In this document: piece by piece, positions 8,470-16,330 of the stretch | Position numbering within the stretch: the stretch's first letter is position 1 | How the letters are laid out: each line of letters starts with the position of its first letter | Notes under the pieces: model-generated | Seen by the model: the letters and a program-made list of their open reading frames with translations, nothing else | What the model was told of the DNA's origin: nothing | The model's database searches: none | Position numbers and translations under genes: made by a program | Assembly (NCBI GenBank): GCA_031431125.1 | Contig: JANPCX010000041.1 | Location: forward strand, 33,771-97,770 | Source of the DNA: JANPCX01 sp031431125 | Lineage (GTDB): Bacteria; Pseudomonadota; Gammaproteobacteria; Burkholderiales; Burkholderiaceae_C | Length of the DNA stretch: 64,000 nt | Reading direction: 5' to 3'

Positions 8470-9038
8470 CGAGCCTCCAGTGGCGGGTAGTCGCGTGCCG
8501 GTGGATTCACCGCGACATTGACCGGCGGCGTGGAGACCGCCTTGGGCGCTGGAAGGGCTTTGATTTGCTCGTCTGTGAGTGACAGCACAGGCACCTTGCC
8601 GACTGTTTTTTTGGTGTCGATGGACGTCACAAAGTCGCGCTCAGTGGGTAAATCAGGGGCTTCAATGGTTTTGAGTGCATCGCCATCAAATGTCAGCACG
8701 ACCAAGCGCTGTTGCGATGGGGTGCCTTGGCGGCGAATGGTGAAGGGATAGTCCCAGCGGTTCGCGTGAAAAATATCGGTGAGCATGGGTGAACCCAAGA
8801 TGTCACGTACCTCGGTACGTGACATGCCGGGTTTGATCAAAGCAGCCTGTTCCTTGGTGACCACATTGCCCTGCACCACCTCCAAACGGTAGGGGGTGAT
8901 GAATCCAAGCAAATTGCCCGACGATTGAAGCGATTGGCAGCCGACGAGGGGCCCAGACAATGCGACACAGCAAATCAGCATCGCACGGCGCGGCATCCCT
9001 TTGAACGAACCCGATGGCAAAGACAGTGAGAGTGGCAT
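8466..9038 (-). CDS. bamE: Outer membrane protein assembly factor BamE
   Basis: Small lipoprotein of the BAM complex, which inserts beta-barrel proteins in the outer membrane. The signal ends near LVGCQS, giving a lipidated Cys. The SmpA/OmlA domain is seen in QGNVVTKEQAALIKPGMSRTEVRDILGSPMLTDIFHANRWDY. A Pro-rich C-terminal tail makes it longer (190 aa) than enteric BamE. Divergent from fur across about 150 bp, the usual betaproteobacterial arrangement. Confidence 0.92.
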   Translation of the reverse strand: MPLSLSLPSGSFKGMPRRAMLICCVALSGPLVGCQSLQSSGNLLGFITPYRLEVVQGNVVTKEQAALIKPGMSRTEVRDILGSPMLTDIFHANRWDYPFTIRRQGTPSQQRLVVLTFDGDALKTIEAPDLPTERDFVTSIDTKKTVGKVPVLSLTDEQIKALPAPKAVSTPPVNVAVNPPARDYPPLEAR

Positions 9039-9141
9039 GGCGATCTATTGAAACGTCGGCTCCGCAGTGCCGACTGGTTGCCAGGATGCCACGCGGCAAG
9101 CGGCATCAACCTCGATATGATGGGGCATTCTAGCGGCAGCA

Positions 9142-9161
9142 AGCTGAGCGCCAGCTCAGCT
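9142..9161. repeat. Perfect inverted repeat in the bamE-fur promoter region
   Basis: AGCTGAGC and GCTCAGCT form 8-bp perfect arms around a 4-base spacer, about 28 bp before the fur ATG. It does not look like a Fur box (no AT-rich GATAAT units) and lacks a T-tract. It may be an operator or a leader hairpin; function unknown. Confidence 0.5.
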
Positions 9162-9188
9162 GCTACAGGGACCTGATAGGCTTGCACC

Positions 9189-9632
9189 ATGCCCCCACAC
9201 AGCACCAACCACGCGGAAGAACTCAAGAGCAGCGGCCTCAAGGCCACGCTGCCGCGCATCAAGATACTGGAAGTGTTCCAGCAGTCCACCCAGCGCCACC
9301 TCACCGCAGAAGACGTCTACAGAATTCTGCTCACCGAAGGTGCCGATGTGGGTTTGGCGACGGTCTACCGGGTGCTGATGCAGTTTGAACAAGCAGGCCT
9401 GCTTTCGCGCAACCATTTTGAGACGGGCAAGGCCGTCTTTGAGTTGAACGAAGGCCAGCACCATGACCACCTGGTCTGTCTCAGTTGTGGCCGTGTGGAA
9501 GAGTTTTTCGACGGTGAGATTGAAAAACGCCAAAGGGCCGTTGCCACATCACGTGGTTTTGAACTGCAAGACCACGCATTGTCTTTGTACGCGGTGTGCA
9601 CCAAAAAAAACTGCGAGCACAAGCCCAAATAG
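9189..9632 (+). CDS. fur: Ferric uptake regulator Fur
   Basis: Metal-responsive repressor of iron acquisition genes. The winged-helix domain (LKATLPRIKILEVFQ...; VGLATVYRVLMQFEQAGLL) is followed by the metal-binding dimerisation domain with HHDHLVCLSCGRVEEF and a C-terminal CxxxxC in CTKKNC. Length 147 aa is typical. Divergent from bamE and convergent with hprK, whose stop lies 3 bp away. No canonical Fur box was seen upstream, so autoregulation is not evident by eye. Confidence 0.96.
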   Translation: MPPHSTNHAEELKSSGLKATLPRIKILEVFQQSTQRHLTAEDVYRILLTEGADVGLATVYRVLMQFEQAGLLSRNHFETGKAVFELNEGQHHDHLVCLSCGRVEEFFDGEIEKRQRAVATSRGFELQDHALSLYAVCTKKNCEHKPK

Positions 9633-9634
9633 GG

Positions 9635-10591
9635 TCAGTTGCCTGAACCTTTAGACAGTGCTTTTTGGTGGCGTTCGATGAACTCGCGGTAGGTGTCGAT
9701 GCCGCGCAATTGCAAGATGGTGTTGCGCACGGCCGCCTCGACCAACACGGCCAAGTTGCGGCCCGCATCCACGGCGATGATGGCCTTGAGCACTTGCACA
9801 CCCAGGATGTCCTCGTACAGCGGCTCATAGGGCAAACGCTCAAATTCCCGTTCCAGTGTTTCTTTGCGCACCAAATGCACGATGAGTTTGAGCCGCATTT
9901 TTCGGCGCACGGCCGTTTCACCAAAGATGGCTTTGATGTCCAGCAAGCCGATGCCGCGGACCTCCAGTAAATTGATCAGCAACTCGGGGCAGCGCCCTTC
10001 GAGTGATGTTTGCGACACGCGAAACAGGTCCACCGCATCGTCGGCGACCAAGCCGTGGCCGCGTGAGATCAGCTCCAGGCCCAATTCACTCTTGCCCAAG
10101 CCTGATTCGCCGGTAAGCAGCACACCCAGCCCAAGAATGTCCATGAACACACCGTGGCGCGTGGTGCGTTCGGCAAACAGCTGGGCCAGGTAAGTGCGCA
10201 CCACATCGATGACATGGCCCGCGGACTCATGCGTGACAAAGAGCGGGATGTCGGCCCGGTCGCACATGGCCACCAACCGATCAGGTGCCACCTGGCTGTC
10301 AGCCACGATGACCACGGGAGGTTCCAGGGTGACGATGCGCTGAATGCGGCGTTCTTGGTCGTCGTCGTTGCAGTCGAGCAAATAGGCAACCTCCCGGCGC
10401 CCCACGATTTGCACGCGATAGGGATGGATGTAATTGAGGTAGCCGATCAAATCCGCTGCCGACTGCGCGCTGCGCACCGCCGCTTCATCGAAGCGGCGCT
10501 CTGGATGCGCATGGCCTGCCACCCATTCCCAGCGCAAATTGGGTCGGTGTTCTTCAAACAGCGCTTCGGCGCTGATGACGGTGGGTTTCAA
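9635..10591 (-). CDS. hprK: HPr kinase/phosphorylase
   Basis: Phosphorylates and dephosphorylates Ser46 of HPr, controlling the phosphotransferase system. The C-terminal half holds the Walker A motif GESGLGKSELGLELI and the HPrK signature region (LEVRGIGLLDI). Length 318 aa is normal. It follows ptsN by 33 bp on the same strand. In Burkholderiales this kinase usually belongs to a regulatory nitrogen-PTS rather than to sugar uptake, which the ptsN partner here supports. Confidence 0.95.
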   Translation of the reverse strand: MKPTVISAEALFEEHRPNLRWEWVAGHAHPERRFDEAAVRSAQSAADLIGYLNYIHPYRVQIVGRREVAYLLDCNDDDQERRIQRIVTLEPPVVIVADSQVAPDRLVAMCDRADIPLFVTHESAGHVIDVVRTYLAQLFAERTTRHGVFMDILGLGVLLTGESGLGKSELGLELISRGHGLVADDAVDLFRVSQTSLEGRCPELLINLLEVRGIGLLDIKAIFGETAVRRKMRLKLIVHLVRKETLEREFERLPYEPLYEDILGVQVLKAIIAVDAGRNLAVLVEAAVRNTILQLRGIDTYREFIERHQKALSKGSGN

Positions 10592-10624
10592 TCGTGTCGC
10601 CCGTGCATGTTTCGGAGGTGGGCG

Positions 10625-11095
10625 TCAGGCCACCGATTGCAGTGGTTCCCAACGCGAAATCAACTCGTGGACCAGTGCAGCATCGGATTCCGTTTTGAGT
10701 CGTTCCCGGAGTTCGCGGTCGCTGAGCATTTCTGCGATTTCGGACAGGATCTCCAAATGCCGCTGTGTGGCGGCTTCGGGCACCAGCAGAAAAATCAACA
10801 ACCCGACGGCCTCGTCGTCGGGCGCATCAAAAGGAATGGGTTGCCTCACACGCAGCACGGCGGCCAGGGGGGTTTTCAAACCTTTGATACGGCCATGGGG
10901 AATTGCCACGCCATGCCCCAGGCCCGTTGAGCCCAAACGTTCGCGCGCGAACAGATTGTCGGTGACCAGCCCTCGAGCCAATGCGTGTTGGTTCTCGAAC
11001 ACCAGGCCGGCATGTTCAAACGCTCTTTTTTTGCTGGTGGCATCCACGTCCACCAGGACATTGGCTGCGGGCAAGATGGCGGCAAGACGGTTCAT
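10625..11095 (-). CDS. ptsN: PTS IIA-like nitrogen regulatory protein PtsN
   Basis: EIIA-Ntr protein of the regulatory PTS, which links nitrogen/carbon state to potassium transport and other targets through protein contacts. The phosphorylatable His is H67 in GLGHGVAIPHGRIKG. Length 156 aa is typical. It has its own strong promoter just upstream and is followed by hprK. The rpoN and lptB genes often found upstream of hpf-ptsN are not in this window. Confidence 0.94.
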   Translation of the reverse strand: MNRLAAILPAANVLVDVDATSKKRAFEHAGLVFENQHALARGLVTDNLFARERLGSTGLGHGVAIPHGRIKGLKTPLAAVLRVRQPIPFDAPDDEAVGLLIFLLVPEAATQRHLEILSEIAEMLSDRELRERLKTESDAALVHELISRWEPLQSVA

Positions 11096-11151
11096 CGGTA
11101 CTTCCTGCGCGCCACAGAAGTGAGTTGATGCGGCGCTGTGTCGTGTGGCAA

Positions 11152-11179
11152 ATTATAAAAACCTGCGGCAAAGCCCCAA
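11152..11179 (-). promoter_or_regulatory. Promoter of ptsN-hprK
   Basis: Minus strand: -35 TTGGGG at 11179-11174, 16-bp spacer, perfect -10 TATAAT at 11157-11152. It lies about 57 bp before the ptsN start and downstream of the hpf terminator, so ptsN-hprK is transcribed apart from hpf. Confidence 0.65.
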
Positions 11180-11283
11180 CTTCAGTGGGCTCGGACCTTC
11201 GAACTTGATTGTGCACAGGCTGTTGCGTCGCAGCAATGCCCTGATCCGGGGACGGTGTTGCTTTTTGAATAACGTTTGGCGAC

Positions 11284-11309
11284 AAAAAAGCGGCCACACA
11301 GGCCGCTTT
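11284..11309 (-). terminator. Rho-independent terminator after hpf
   Basis: On the minus strand AAAGCGGCC, a 4-base loop, then GGCCGCTTT running into TTTTTT. It begins about 25 bp after the hpf stop and fits an intrinsic terminator for hpf. Confidence 0.85.
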
Positions 11310-11334
11310 GCACTTGCTGAAACCGTGATGGAGT

Positions 11335-11676
11335 TCACATCAGGCTGGCGTCCAATCGTTTTGCCGACGCGTGGTGGTGGTTTTGCAGCTTGTCTTTGTG
11401 ACGAAGTACTTGCCGGTCCAGCTTGTCCATCAGTTGGTCAATGGCGGCGTACAGGTCTTCGTGGGAATGTTCAACGAAGATTTCTTTGCCTTTGGCGTGA
11501 AGTGTGACCTCGGCGCGCTGGCGGCGTTCTTTCTCTTTTTGTTTCTCGACCGACAACAACACGCTGACATCGACCACTTGGTCGAAGTGGCGGGTAACGC
11601 GGTCTAGTTTTGTGAGCACATACTCTCGCAGAGCTGGCGTGACCTCGAGGTGATGACCACTGATCGTCAAGTTCAT
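11335..11676 (-). CDS. hpf: Ribosome hibernation promoting factor (HPF/YfiA family)
   Basis: Binds the small ribosomal subunit in stationary phase and promotes inactive ribosome dimers. The short form (113 aa) starts MNLTISGHHLEVTPALREYV and carries the conserved EVTLHAKGKEIFVEHSHEDLYAAID stretch. A strong ribosome site AAGGAG lies 7 bp before the ATG. It is transcribed alone by the look of the terminator downstream. The gene normally follows rpoN in this group; here the upstream neighbour is the divergent corA. Confidence 0.93.
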   Translation of the reverse strand: MNLTISGHHLEVTPALREYVLTKLDRVTRHFDQVVDVSVLLSVEKQKEKERRQRAEVTLHAKGKEIFVEHSHEDLYAAIDQLMDKLDRQVLRHKDKLQNHHHASAKRLDASLM

Positions 11677-12061
11677 GAAGACTCCTTTTCAACGGGCTGG
11701 GGGAAACGCTGGAAGGTCAAACAAGTACTTCAAATTGCCGTAATTTCTAAGAGCTGTCCGGGCCAGTGTGCACCTCTTTTGTTGGCCACGCAAGCGGCTT
11801 TTCGCACTCGCAAACCGGCAGTTACGAAAATGCGCTTGCCCGTCCAAGACCGCACGTTTCTGGGGTTTTGCTGACTCGCGCCAGTGACATAATCTCGCAT
11901 CCAAACTTTGGAGCCTGTTTTGGACGTCCCGCCTAGTCGCTGACCGTCCGCTCCTAGGGTGTTGCGTTTCTTGCGCACGCCAGCATGAAGGGAGTGAGAC
12001 GGTCGCGTGTTTTTCCCGCCACCTTCACCCCTGCCGCACTTGCTGCGCTGCTGGAGCCCCC
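11677..12061. other. Intergenic region between hpf and corA
   Basis: This 385-bp divergent region has no convincing gene. It holds the hpf ribosome site at its left end and an extended -10 element for corA near 11885. The stretch from about 11900 to 12061 would be a corA leader of some 160 nt, long enough for a Mg-responsive structure, but I see no recognisable riboswitch motif. Confidence 0.5.
11885..11893 (+). promoter_or_regulatory. Extended -10 promoter element for corA
   Basis: TGA followed by CATAAT fits an extended -10. A TTGCTG at 11868 is only 14 bp away, too close for a normal -35. It would give a leader of about 160 nt before the corA ATG. Confidence 0.4.
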
Positions 12062-13024
12062 ATGCTCAACGTGTTTTCGCTGGCCAACGGCCGCTTGTTC
12101 CAAGAAGAAATTGAAAGCCTGGCTGAGTTGGCCCAGGCGCAGCCGGTTTGGGTCGACCTGGAGTCCCCGACTGCTGAAGAGAAGAGCTGGATCACCCAGC
12201 GCTTCGAGCTCACCATTCCCGAAGACGCCGTGGACGACGACTTGGAAGAGTCGGCGCGTTTTTACGAGGAAGACAACGGCGAGCTGCACATCCGCTCCGA
12301 CTTTTTGATCGACGACGACGTCACGCCACGCAACGTTCGTGTGGCTTTCATCTTGCATCGAGGGGTACTGTTCTCGGTCCACGAAGAGGACCTGCCGGTT
12401 TTTCGCTTGCTGCGTTTGCGTGCAAGGCGCATTCCCGCGTTGATTGAAGATGCGAAAGACGTGCTGCTCAAGTTGTATGACGCCGATGCCGAGTACAGCG
12501 CCGATGCCTTGGAAGGCATCTACGACAGTTTGGAATTGGTCAGCCGTCGTTTGCTCAAACAGGATGTGAACGACACGGCCGCTGGCGAAGCACTCAACGC
12601 CATTGCCAGAGAAGAAGACTTGAATGGGCGCATTCGCCGCAACGTGATGGACACCCGCCGCGCGGTGAGTTTCATGATGCGCAGCCGCATGCTGGGGGCC
12701 GAGCAATTCGAAGAAGCGCGGCAAATTTTGCGCGACATTGACTCGCTCGATAGCCACACCACTTTTCTCTTCGACAAGATCAACTTCTTGATGAACGCCA
12801 GTGTGGGTTTCATCAACATCAATCAGAACAAAATCATCAAGATTTTCTCGGTGGCCAGCGTCGCGCTGTTGCCGCCGACGCTGATTGCAAGCGTCTACGG
12901 CATGAACTTCGCTGCGATGCCCGAGTTGAGTTGGAAGTATGGGTACGCGTTTGCCATCTGTCTCATGGTGGCGTCCGTGGCGGCCCCCTTCATTTATTTT
13001 CGGCGCAAGGGTTGGTTGCGTTAA
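12062..13024 (+). CDS. corA: Magnesium/cobalt transporter CorA
   Basis: Pentameric inner-membrane channel for Mg2+ and Co2+. The large cytoplasmic N-terminal domain is followed by two C-terminal membrane helices; the selectivity motif YGMNF ends the first, and the chain closes with a positively charged RRKGWLR. Length 320 aa is typical. A ribosome site GGAG lies 6 bp before the ATG. A second, more divergent CorA-like protein is encoded at 55.1-56.2 kb, so this genome keeps two members. Confidence 0.95.
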   Translation: MLNVFSLANGRLFQEEIESLAELAQAQPVWVDLESPTAEEKSWITQRFELTIPEDAVDDDLEESARFYEEDNGELHIRSDFLIDDDVTPRNVRVAFILHRGVLFSVHEEDLPVFRLLRLRARRIPALIEDAKDVLLKLYDADAEYSADALEGIYDSLELVSRRLLKQDVNDTAAGEALNAIAREEDLNGRIRRNVMDTRRAVSFMMRSRMLGAEQFEEARQILRDIDSLDSHTTFLFDKINFLMNASVGFININQNKIIKIFSVASVALLPPTLIASVYGMNFAAMPELSWKYGYAFAICLMVASVAAPFIYFRRKGWLR

Positions 13025-13027
13025 GGG

Positions 13028-13061
13028 TGCTCTGCAAGGGTTATGCAGAGCATTCTTACTT
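13028..13061 (+). terminator. Probable terminator after corA
   Basis: TGCTCTGCA and TGCAGAGCA form a perfect 9-bp stem with a 7-base loop starting 4 bp after the corA stop, followed by a broken T-rich run (TTCTTACTT). The tail is weaker than usual. Confidence 0.6.
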
Positions 13062-13210
13062 AAAGGTTCGCGTTACGGCTTTGGCTCAGCTTCAAGTTAG
13101 GGATTGCAAAATGCCAAATATTCCCGGACGACTTGTCGAGTTTCTTTACGTCATACTCCCTGGGGAATCGATTGTCGTTAAAGTACCTTATAAATCAATG
13201 ACTTAAAATA

Positions 13211-13226
13211 TGGCCTGAAAGTTGCT
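13211..13226 (+). promoter_or_regulatory. Sigma-54 (-24/-12) promoter for the PEP-CTERM gene
   Basis: TGGCCTGAAAGTTGCT matches the RpoN consensus TGGCACGnnnnTTGCW with the invariant GG and GC at exactly the required spacing and TTGCT intact; only two changes fall in the -24 half. It lies about 75 bp before the ATG at 13301. PEP-CTERM genes in several betaproteobacteria are known to use RpoN with the PrsK/PrsR system, which makes the match more credible. Confidence 0.75.
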
Positions 13227-13300
13227 AATGGTTGAATAGTGCCGCTGGGCGCCTCAAGAAAATCGGTATCCACCTCATTCAAGAATCAATAAGGAATCAC

Positions 13301-13960
13301 ATGTCAGTTCGTAATGCAATCGCTTCAGCAATTCTGGGCTTGGGTTTGGCAGGTGCTGCCATCGCTGTGCCCGTGGTCACGGTCGGTGGCACCGCGGTGG
13401 CAGGCCAAGGTCAAACCTCTAGCCAATCTGGCGTCACGGTTTTGGACTTCAACACCAATGTGTTGCCTGTTGGCGTGACCCTCACTGCTGCTTCCAGCAA
13501 CCTGGTGACGGGCGACTTGGCCGGTGTTTACGCTGCCCCTCCCGGTGACACTTCTCGTTACTTGACGGTGAGCCCAGCGTCCGGTACCCCTGTGAGCATC
13601 ACCCTGGCCACCGCCGCGAACTACATCGGTTTTTACGCCGGTAGCTTGGATGTCTTCAATTTGATCCAGTTCTACAACGGCGCAACCTTGGTGTCCTCCT
13701 ACACGGGCTTCGACCTGGCACTTCTCGCCGGTGTGCCTGCATCAGGCGACCAGTCTATTGGCCGTTACTTCAATGTGTTTGAGTCGGGCAATAGCTTCAC
13801 TACCGTGCTGCTGACCTCAAGCCAAAACGCGTTTGAGTTGGACAACTTCGCCATCGGTGTTGCGCCTCCTCCTACAGACATTCCCCTGCCAGGCACCTTG
13901 TCTTTGTTCGGTTTGGGCCTGATTGCCGCCGCTGTCGGTCGCGCCAAAGCGAAGAAGTAA
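13301..13960 (+). CDS. PEP-CTERM sorting domain-containing protein
   Basis: Exported protein of 219 aa sorted by an exosortase. An N-terminal signal peptide (residues 1 to about 25, cleavage near AIA-VPV) precedes a Gly/Thr/Ser-rich beta-type domain with no recognised enzyme motif. The C-terminus has the tripartite sorting signal: a PLPGTL motif (a PEP variant), the hydrophobic LSLFGLGLIAAAVG, and the basic RAKAKK tail. The ATG at 13301 is preceded by AAGGAA, so I reject the longer upstream start at 13232. It is a single-gene unit between a sigma-54 promoter and a strong terminator. No exosortase is in the window. Function probably surface or matrix related. Confidence 0.88.
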   Translation: MSVRNAIASAILGLGLAGAAIAVPVVTVGGTAVAGQGQTSSQSGVTVLDFNTNVLPVGVTLTAASSNLVTGDLAGVYAAPPGDTSRYLTVSPASGTPVSITLATAANYIGFYAGSLDVFNLIQFYNGATLVSSYTGFDLALLAGVPASGDQSIGRYFNVFESGNSFTTVLLTSSQNAFELDNFAIGVAPPPTDIPLPGTLSLFGLGLIAAAVGRAKAKK

Positions 13961-13983
13961 ATCGGTTCGTCGGCTCCTGGAGC

Positions 13984-14018
13984 AAAAAGAGGCTTGAAGA
14001 TTTCAAGCCTCTTTTTTT
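13984..14018 (+). terminator. Strong intrinsic terminator after the PEP-CTERM gene
   Basis: AGAGGCTTGAA and TTCAAGCCTCT form an 11-bp perfect stem with a GAT loop, followed by seven T. The A-run on the left side could let it also act for the leftward operon ending at 14056. Confidence 0.92.
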
Positions 14019-14055
14019 GCACCCGCAGCTTAGAGGGCGTGTCGTTGGATCGCAG

Positions 14056-15075
14056 TCAAGGGTTGTTAGACAGCACTGACTTGATGTGCTGCCCCAATGC
14101 TGTCGCGCTGAGCCAAGCGCGTTCTAATCCCAAGAGGTCTTTGCCCGCGTGCCACGCGTCACCGCAGGCACCCAATTGAAGTTCCGAGTCCCATCCGAAG
14201 GGTTCAGATCGCGGCGTGGGTACTTGTGCATAGCGCCAGAGGTGTGCCGCAGTCCAAGACGGGCGGGCCAAGCGCACCCCCGTGGTCTGTGCAAACGCGT
14301 CCAACAAGCGCTGCGTGACGGCATTGGGGCTCGCGTCTAGATTGTTGGCGGACCAGTCCGCACCCGCGTGCAACACCCACCCTGTACCACCCTCGTGCGG
14401 TGCCTCGGGCGCAGCAGCACGGCCAGGGCGGTGGTCCTGGCAAATGGCCAGAGCCAAAGGAGCCAAAGGTTCGTCGCTGCTCAGCATCGACTGCCTGACC
14501 GGCAATGGATTCGGCCAATACGCCATGACGGTCCAGCACGGGTCGCTGCGCGTCAGTCGCATGGCTTGGGTCAGAGTTTCCGAAGGGGCAAGCAAGGGGG
14601 CGGCCTGCTCCGCGGGTGTTGCGACCACCACCATGTCGAACAGTCGCGTAGGCGCCGCTTGTAAATCGGGGCCATCGAGTGCTCGCAGCCGCCAGGCGCT
14701 GCCCTCTCGTTCCAGGGCCGCAATGTGGGTGGCGGTCTTCACAGCCAATCCCTGGGCTGCATGGCGCATCCATGCGTTCATGAAGGGTTGGCCGACCCAG
14801 GAACGGCCGCTGCCGATGCTGGCGACGACGCCCATGTTTTGCAGCTGATTCAGTTGTTCTGTGAACTGCGCGCTGAGGGCCTGGGTGTGAGGGGCACCGT
14901 GGTCAAACCAACCGGCTTGGTTGCGGCGCGTTGCACAGCGTCCGCCAGGGCCTTTGCTTTTGTCGAATACCGCAACCTGATGGCCTTGGCTTTGGAGGTG
15001 AGCAGCGACTGTCAGTCCAGCCAGACCAGCCCCAATGACGGCGATGGATTTAACCTGGCCCGGCCGGTGGGTCAC
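14056..15075 (-). CDS. Renalase-like FAD-dependent oxidoreductase
   Basis: Flavoprotein of about 339 aa with an N-terminal dinucleotide fold (IAVIGAGLAGLTVAAHL) and the signature FDKSKGPGGRCATRR, which closely resembles bacterial renalases. Those enzymes oxidise aberrant 2- or 6-dihydro-NAD(P) back to NAD(P); that role here is inferred. The start is a GTG at 15075 overlapping the previous stop as GTGA, with AAGAAGG just upstream; a TTG at 15099 would also be possible. It is the last gene of the long leftward operon controlled from 22.2-22.6 kb. Confidence 0.8.
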   Translation of the reverse strand: MTHRPGQVKSIAVIGAGLAGLTVAAHLQSQGHQVAVFDKSKGPGGRCATRRNQAGWFDHGAPHTQALSAQFTEQLNQLQNMGVVASIGSGRSWVGQPFMNAWMRHAAQGLAVKTATHIAALEREGSAWRLRALDGPDLQAAPTRLFDMVVVATPAEQAAPLLAPSETLTQAMRLTRSDPCWTVMAYWPNPLPVRQSMLSSDEPLAPLALAICQDHRPGRAAAPEAPHEGGTGWVLHAGADWSANNLDASPNAVTQRLLDAFAQTTGVRLARPSWTAAHLWRYAQVPTPRSEPFGWDSELQLGACGDAWHAGKDLLGLERAWLSATALGQHIKSVLSNNP

Positions 15076-15512
15076 GACCTGGCCTTCTTCTTGAGCCAAC
15101 GCATCAGACTGCCGAGCACGGGCAACTTCTCATACAACTCTTCGGCGGCGTCCCAGTAGTCTCGGTGCCAGGTGATGAGTCCTTGCGCATCCATTTTGAG
15201 ATGGGAAGCCCCGTGTATGGTTTGGAGCACGTCGCGGCTGCGCTGAAAGCGGAACAAGAAGTCCCAGGTCAAAAAACACTCGTGACCTTGAACCAGGGCT
15301 TGGTTCACGACAAAACGTGGTTCGTGCAAGGTGCTGAACATGTGCTGAAACACGCGCTGCACGGCTTTCAATCCTTGCGCTTCGTTGAACGGGTCTTTGA
15401 ATTTGACCTGTGCGTGGTAGATGCGGTTCAGGTGTTTCAAGTCTGAGGGACTGAGGGTTTCAAATTGCATGATGATGCGCGCCACACGCGCATCGCTGCA
15501 CTCTACGGTCAT
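15072..15512 (-). CDS. NTF2/SnoaL-like domain protein
   Basis: A 146-aa protein with the alpha+beta cone fold pattern of the nuclear transport factor 2 / SnoaL superfamily: NRIYHAQVKFKDPFNEAQGL, LTWDFLFRF and the final ITWHRDYWDAAEELYEKLP. Such folds act as small enzymes or ligand binders. The ATG at 15512 has an excellent ribosome site (AGGAGA, 7 bp away), so the extended frame to 15626, which would overlap the SDR gene, is rejected. Homologues sit in similar lipid/photo-oxidative operons of other proteobacteria. Substrate unknown. Confidence 0.8.
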   Translation of the reverse strand: MTVECSDARVARIIMQFETLSPSDLKHLNRIYHAQVKFKDPFNEAQGLKAVQRVFQHMFSTLHEPRFVVNQALVQGHECFLTWDFLFRFQRSRDVLQTIHGASHLKMDAQGLITWHRDYWDAAEELYEKLPVLGSLMRWLKKKARS

Positions 15513-15553
15513 GGTGTTTCTCCTGCGGAACTTCGGGCTTGAGGCGCGGTTGA

Positions 15554-16327
15554 CTACAACCCTGTGAATCTGCGCACCACACTGAAATACACGGTGTAGG
15601 GCAGATGACGCAAGGCTTTCATCCACAGGGTAAACCGTTTGGGAAAGTGAATCTCAAACTGTCCCTTGGCCCAGCCCTTTAATATCGCCTGCGCAGCTTC
15701 TCGGGTGCTGATCAGAGCGGGCATTTTGAACTTGTTTTGCGCCGTCAAGGGCGTCTCCACAAAGCCCGGATTGACCAGCGATACGCCGACGCCCAGAGGT
15801 TGTAAGTCGAGGTACAAGGTTTCCGCCAAATTGATGAGTGCCGCCTTGGTCGGGCCATAGCCCAGCCCCTGGGGCAGGCCGCGAAAGCCGGCCACGCTGC
15901 TGACCAAACTCAGATGACCTTGGCGGCGTTGGGTGAAAACGGGCAACACGACGTCGAGCAAATGCAAAGCGCCGATCACGTTGATGTTTTGGTGCTTGAG
16001 CATCTCGTCCAGGTCGTAGGCATCGGCGCGCATGGCTTTGTAGTGGCCTGCGCAGTACATGGCCAAATCCAGGTGGCCGTAGAGCGCGAGGATGCGCCGC
16101 ATCGCCGCTTGCATGGACGGTCGATCAGTGGCGTCCAGCGGCAAACCAACGCTGCCGGGGAAACGCTGCTCGAACTCTGCCAGGATGGCCTCGTTGCGTG
16201 CCGACACGATGACTTGCGCACCTAAGGCATGCAACTGCTCTGCCAGTGCCCGGCCGATGCCGCTCGAAGCACCGACCAGCCACACCACCTGACCGCGCCA
16301 GTTGTTCAGTCTAGGGTTCAGCGCCAT
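15554..16327 (-). CDS. Short-chain dehydrogenase/reductase
   Basis: NAD(P)-dependent SDR of 257 aa. Seen: the cofactor motif VGASSGIGRALAEQL near residue 18, the CAG motif in MYCAGHYKAM (NNAG position), the Ser in SLVSSVAGF, and the catalytic YGPTK (YxxxK). The C-terminal region is amphipathic and basic, suggesting membrane or lipid proximity. It follows the DUF3833 gene by 3 bp. Substrate is unknown; in this operon a fatty-acyl or lipid aldehyde/ketone is a reasonable guess. Confidence 0.87.
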   Translation of the reverse strand: MALNPRLNNWRGQVVWLVGASSGIGRALAEQLHALGAQVIVSARNEAILAEFEQRFPGSVGLPLDATDRPSMQAAMRRILALYGHLDLAMYCAGHYKAMRADAYDLDEMLKHQNINVIGALHLLDVVLPVFTQRRQGHLSLVSSVAGFRGLPQGLGYGPTKAALINLAETLYLDLQPLGVGVSLVNPGFVETPLTAQNKFKMPALISTREAAQAILKGWAKGQFEIHFPKRFTLWMKALRHLPYTVYFSVVRRFTGL

Positions 16328-16330
16328 GGA

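Noticed and set aside
6919..8490. A 523-aa plus-strand frame across exbB and dapB
   Set aside because: It lies wholly opposite two well-identified genes and has no recognisable domain; long antisense frames are common in GC-rich DNA.
12005..12305. Plus-strand frame overlapping the corA start
   Set aside because: Out of frame with corA and without domain; corA is unambiguous.
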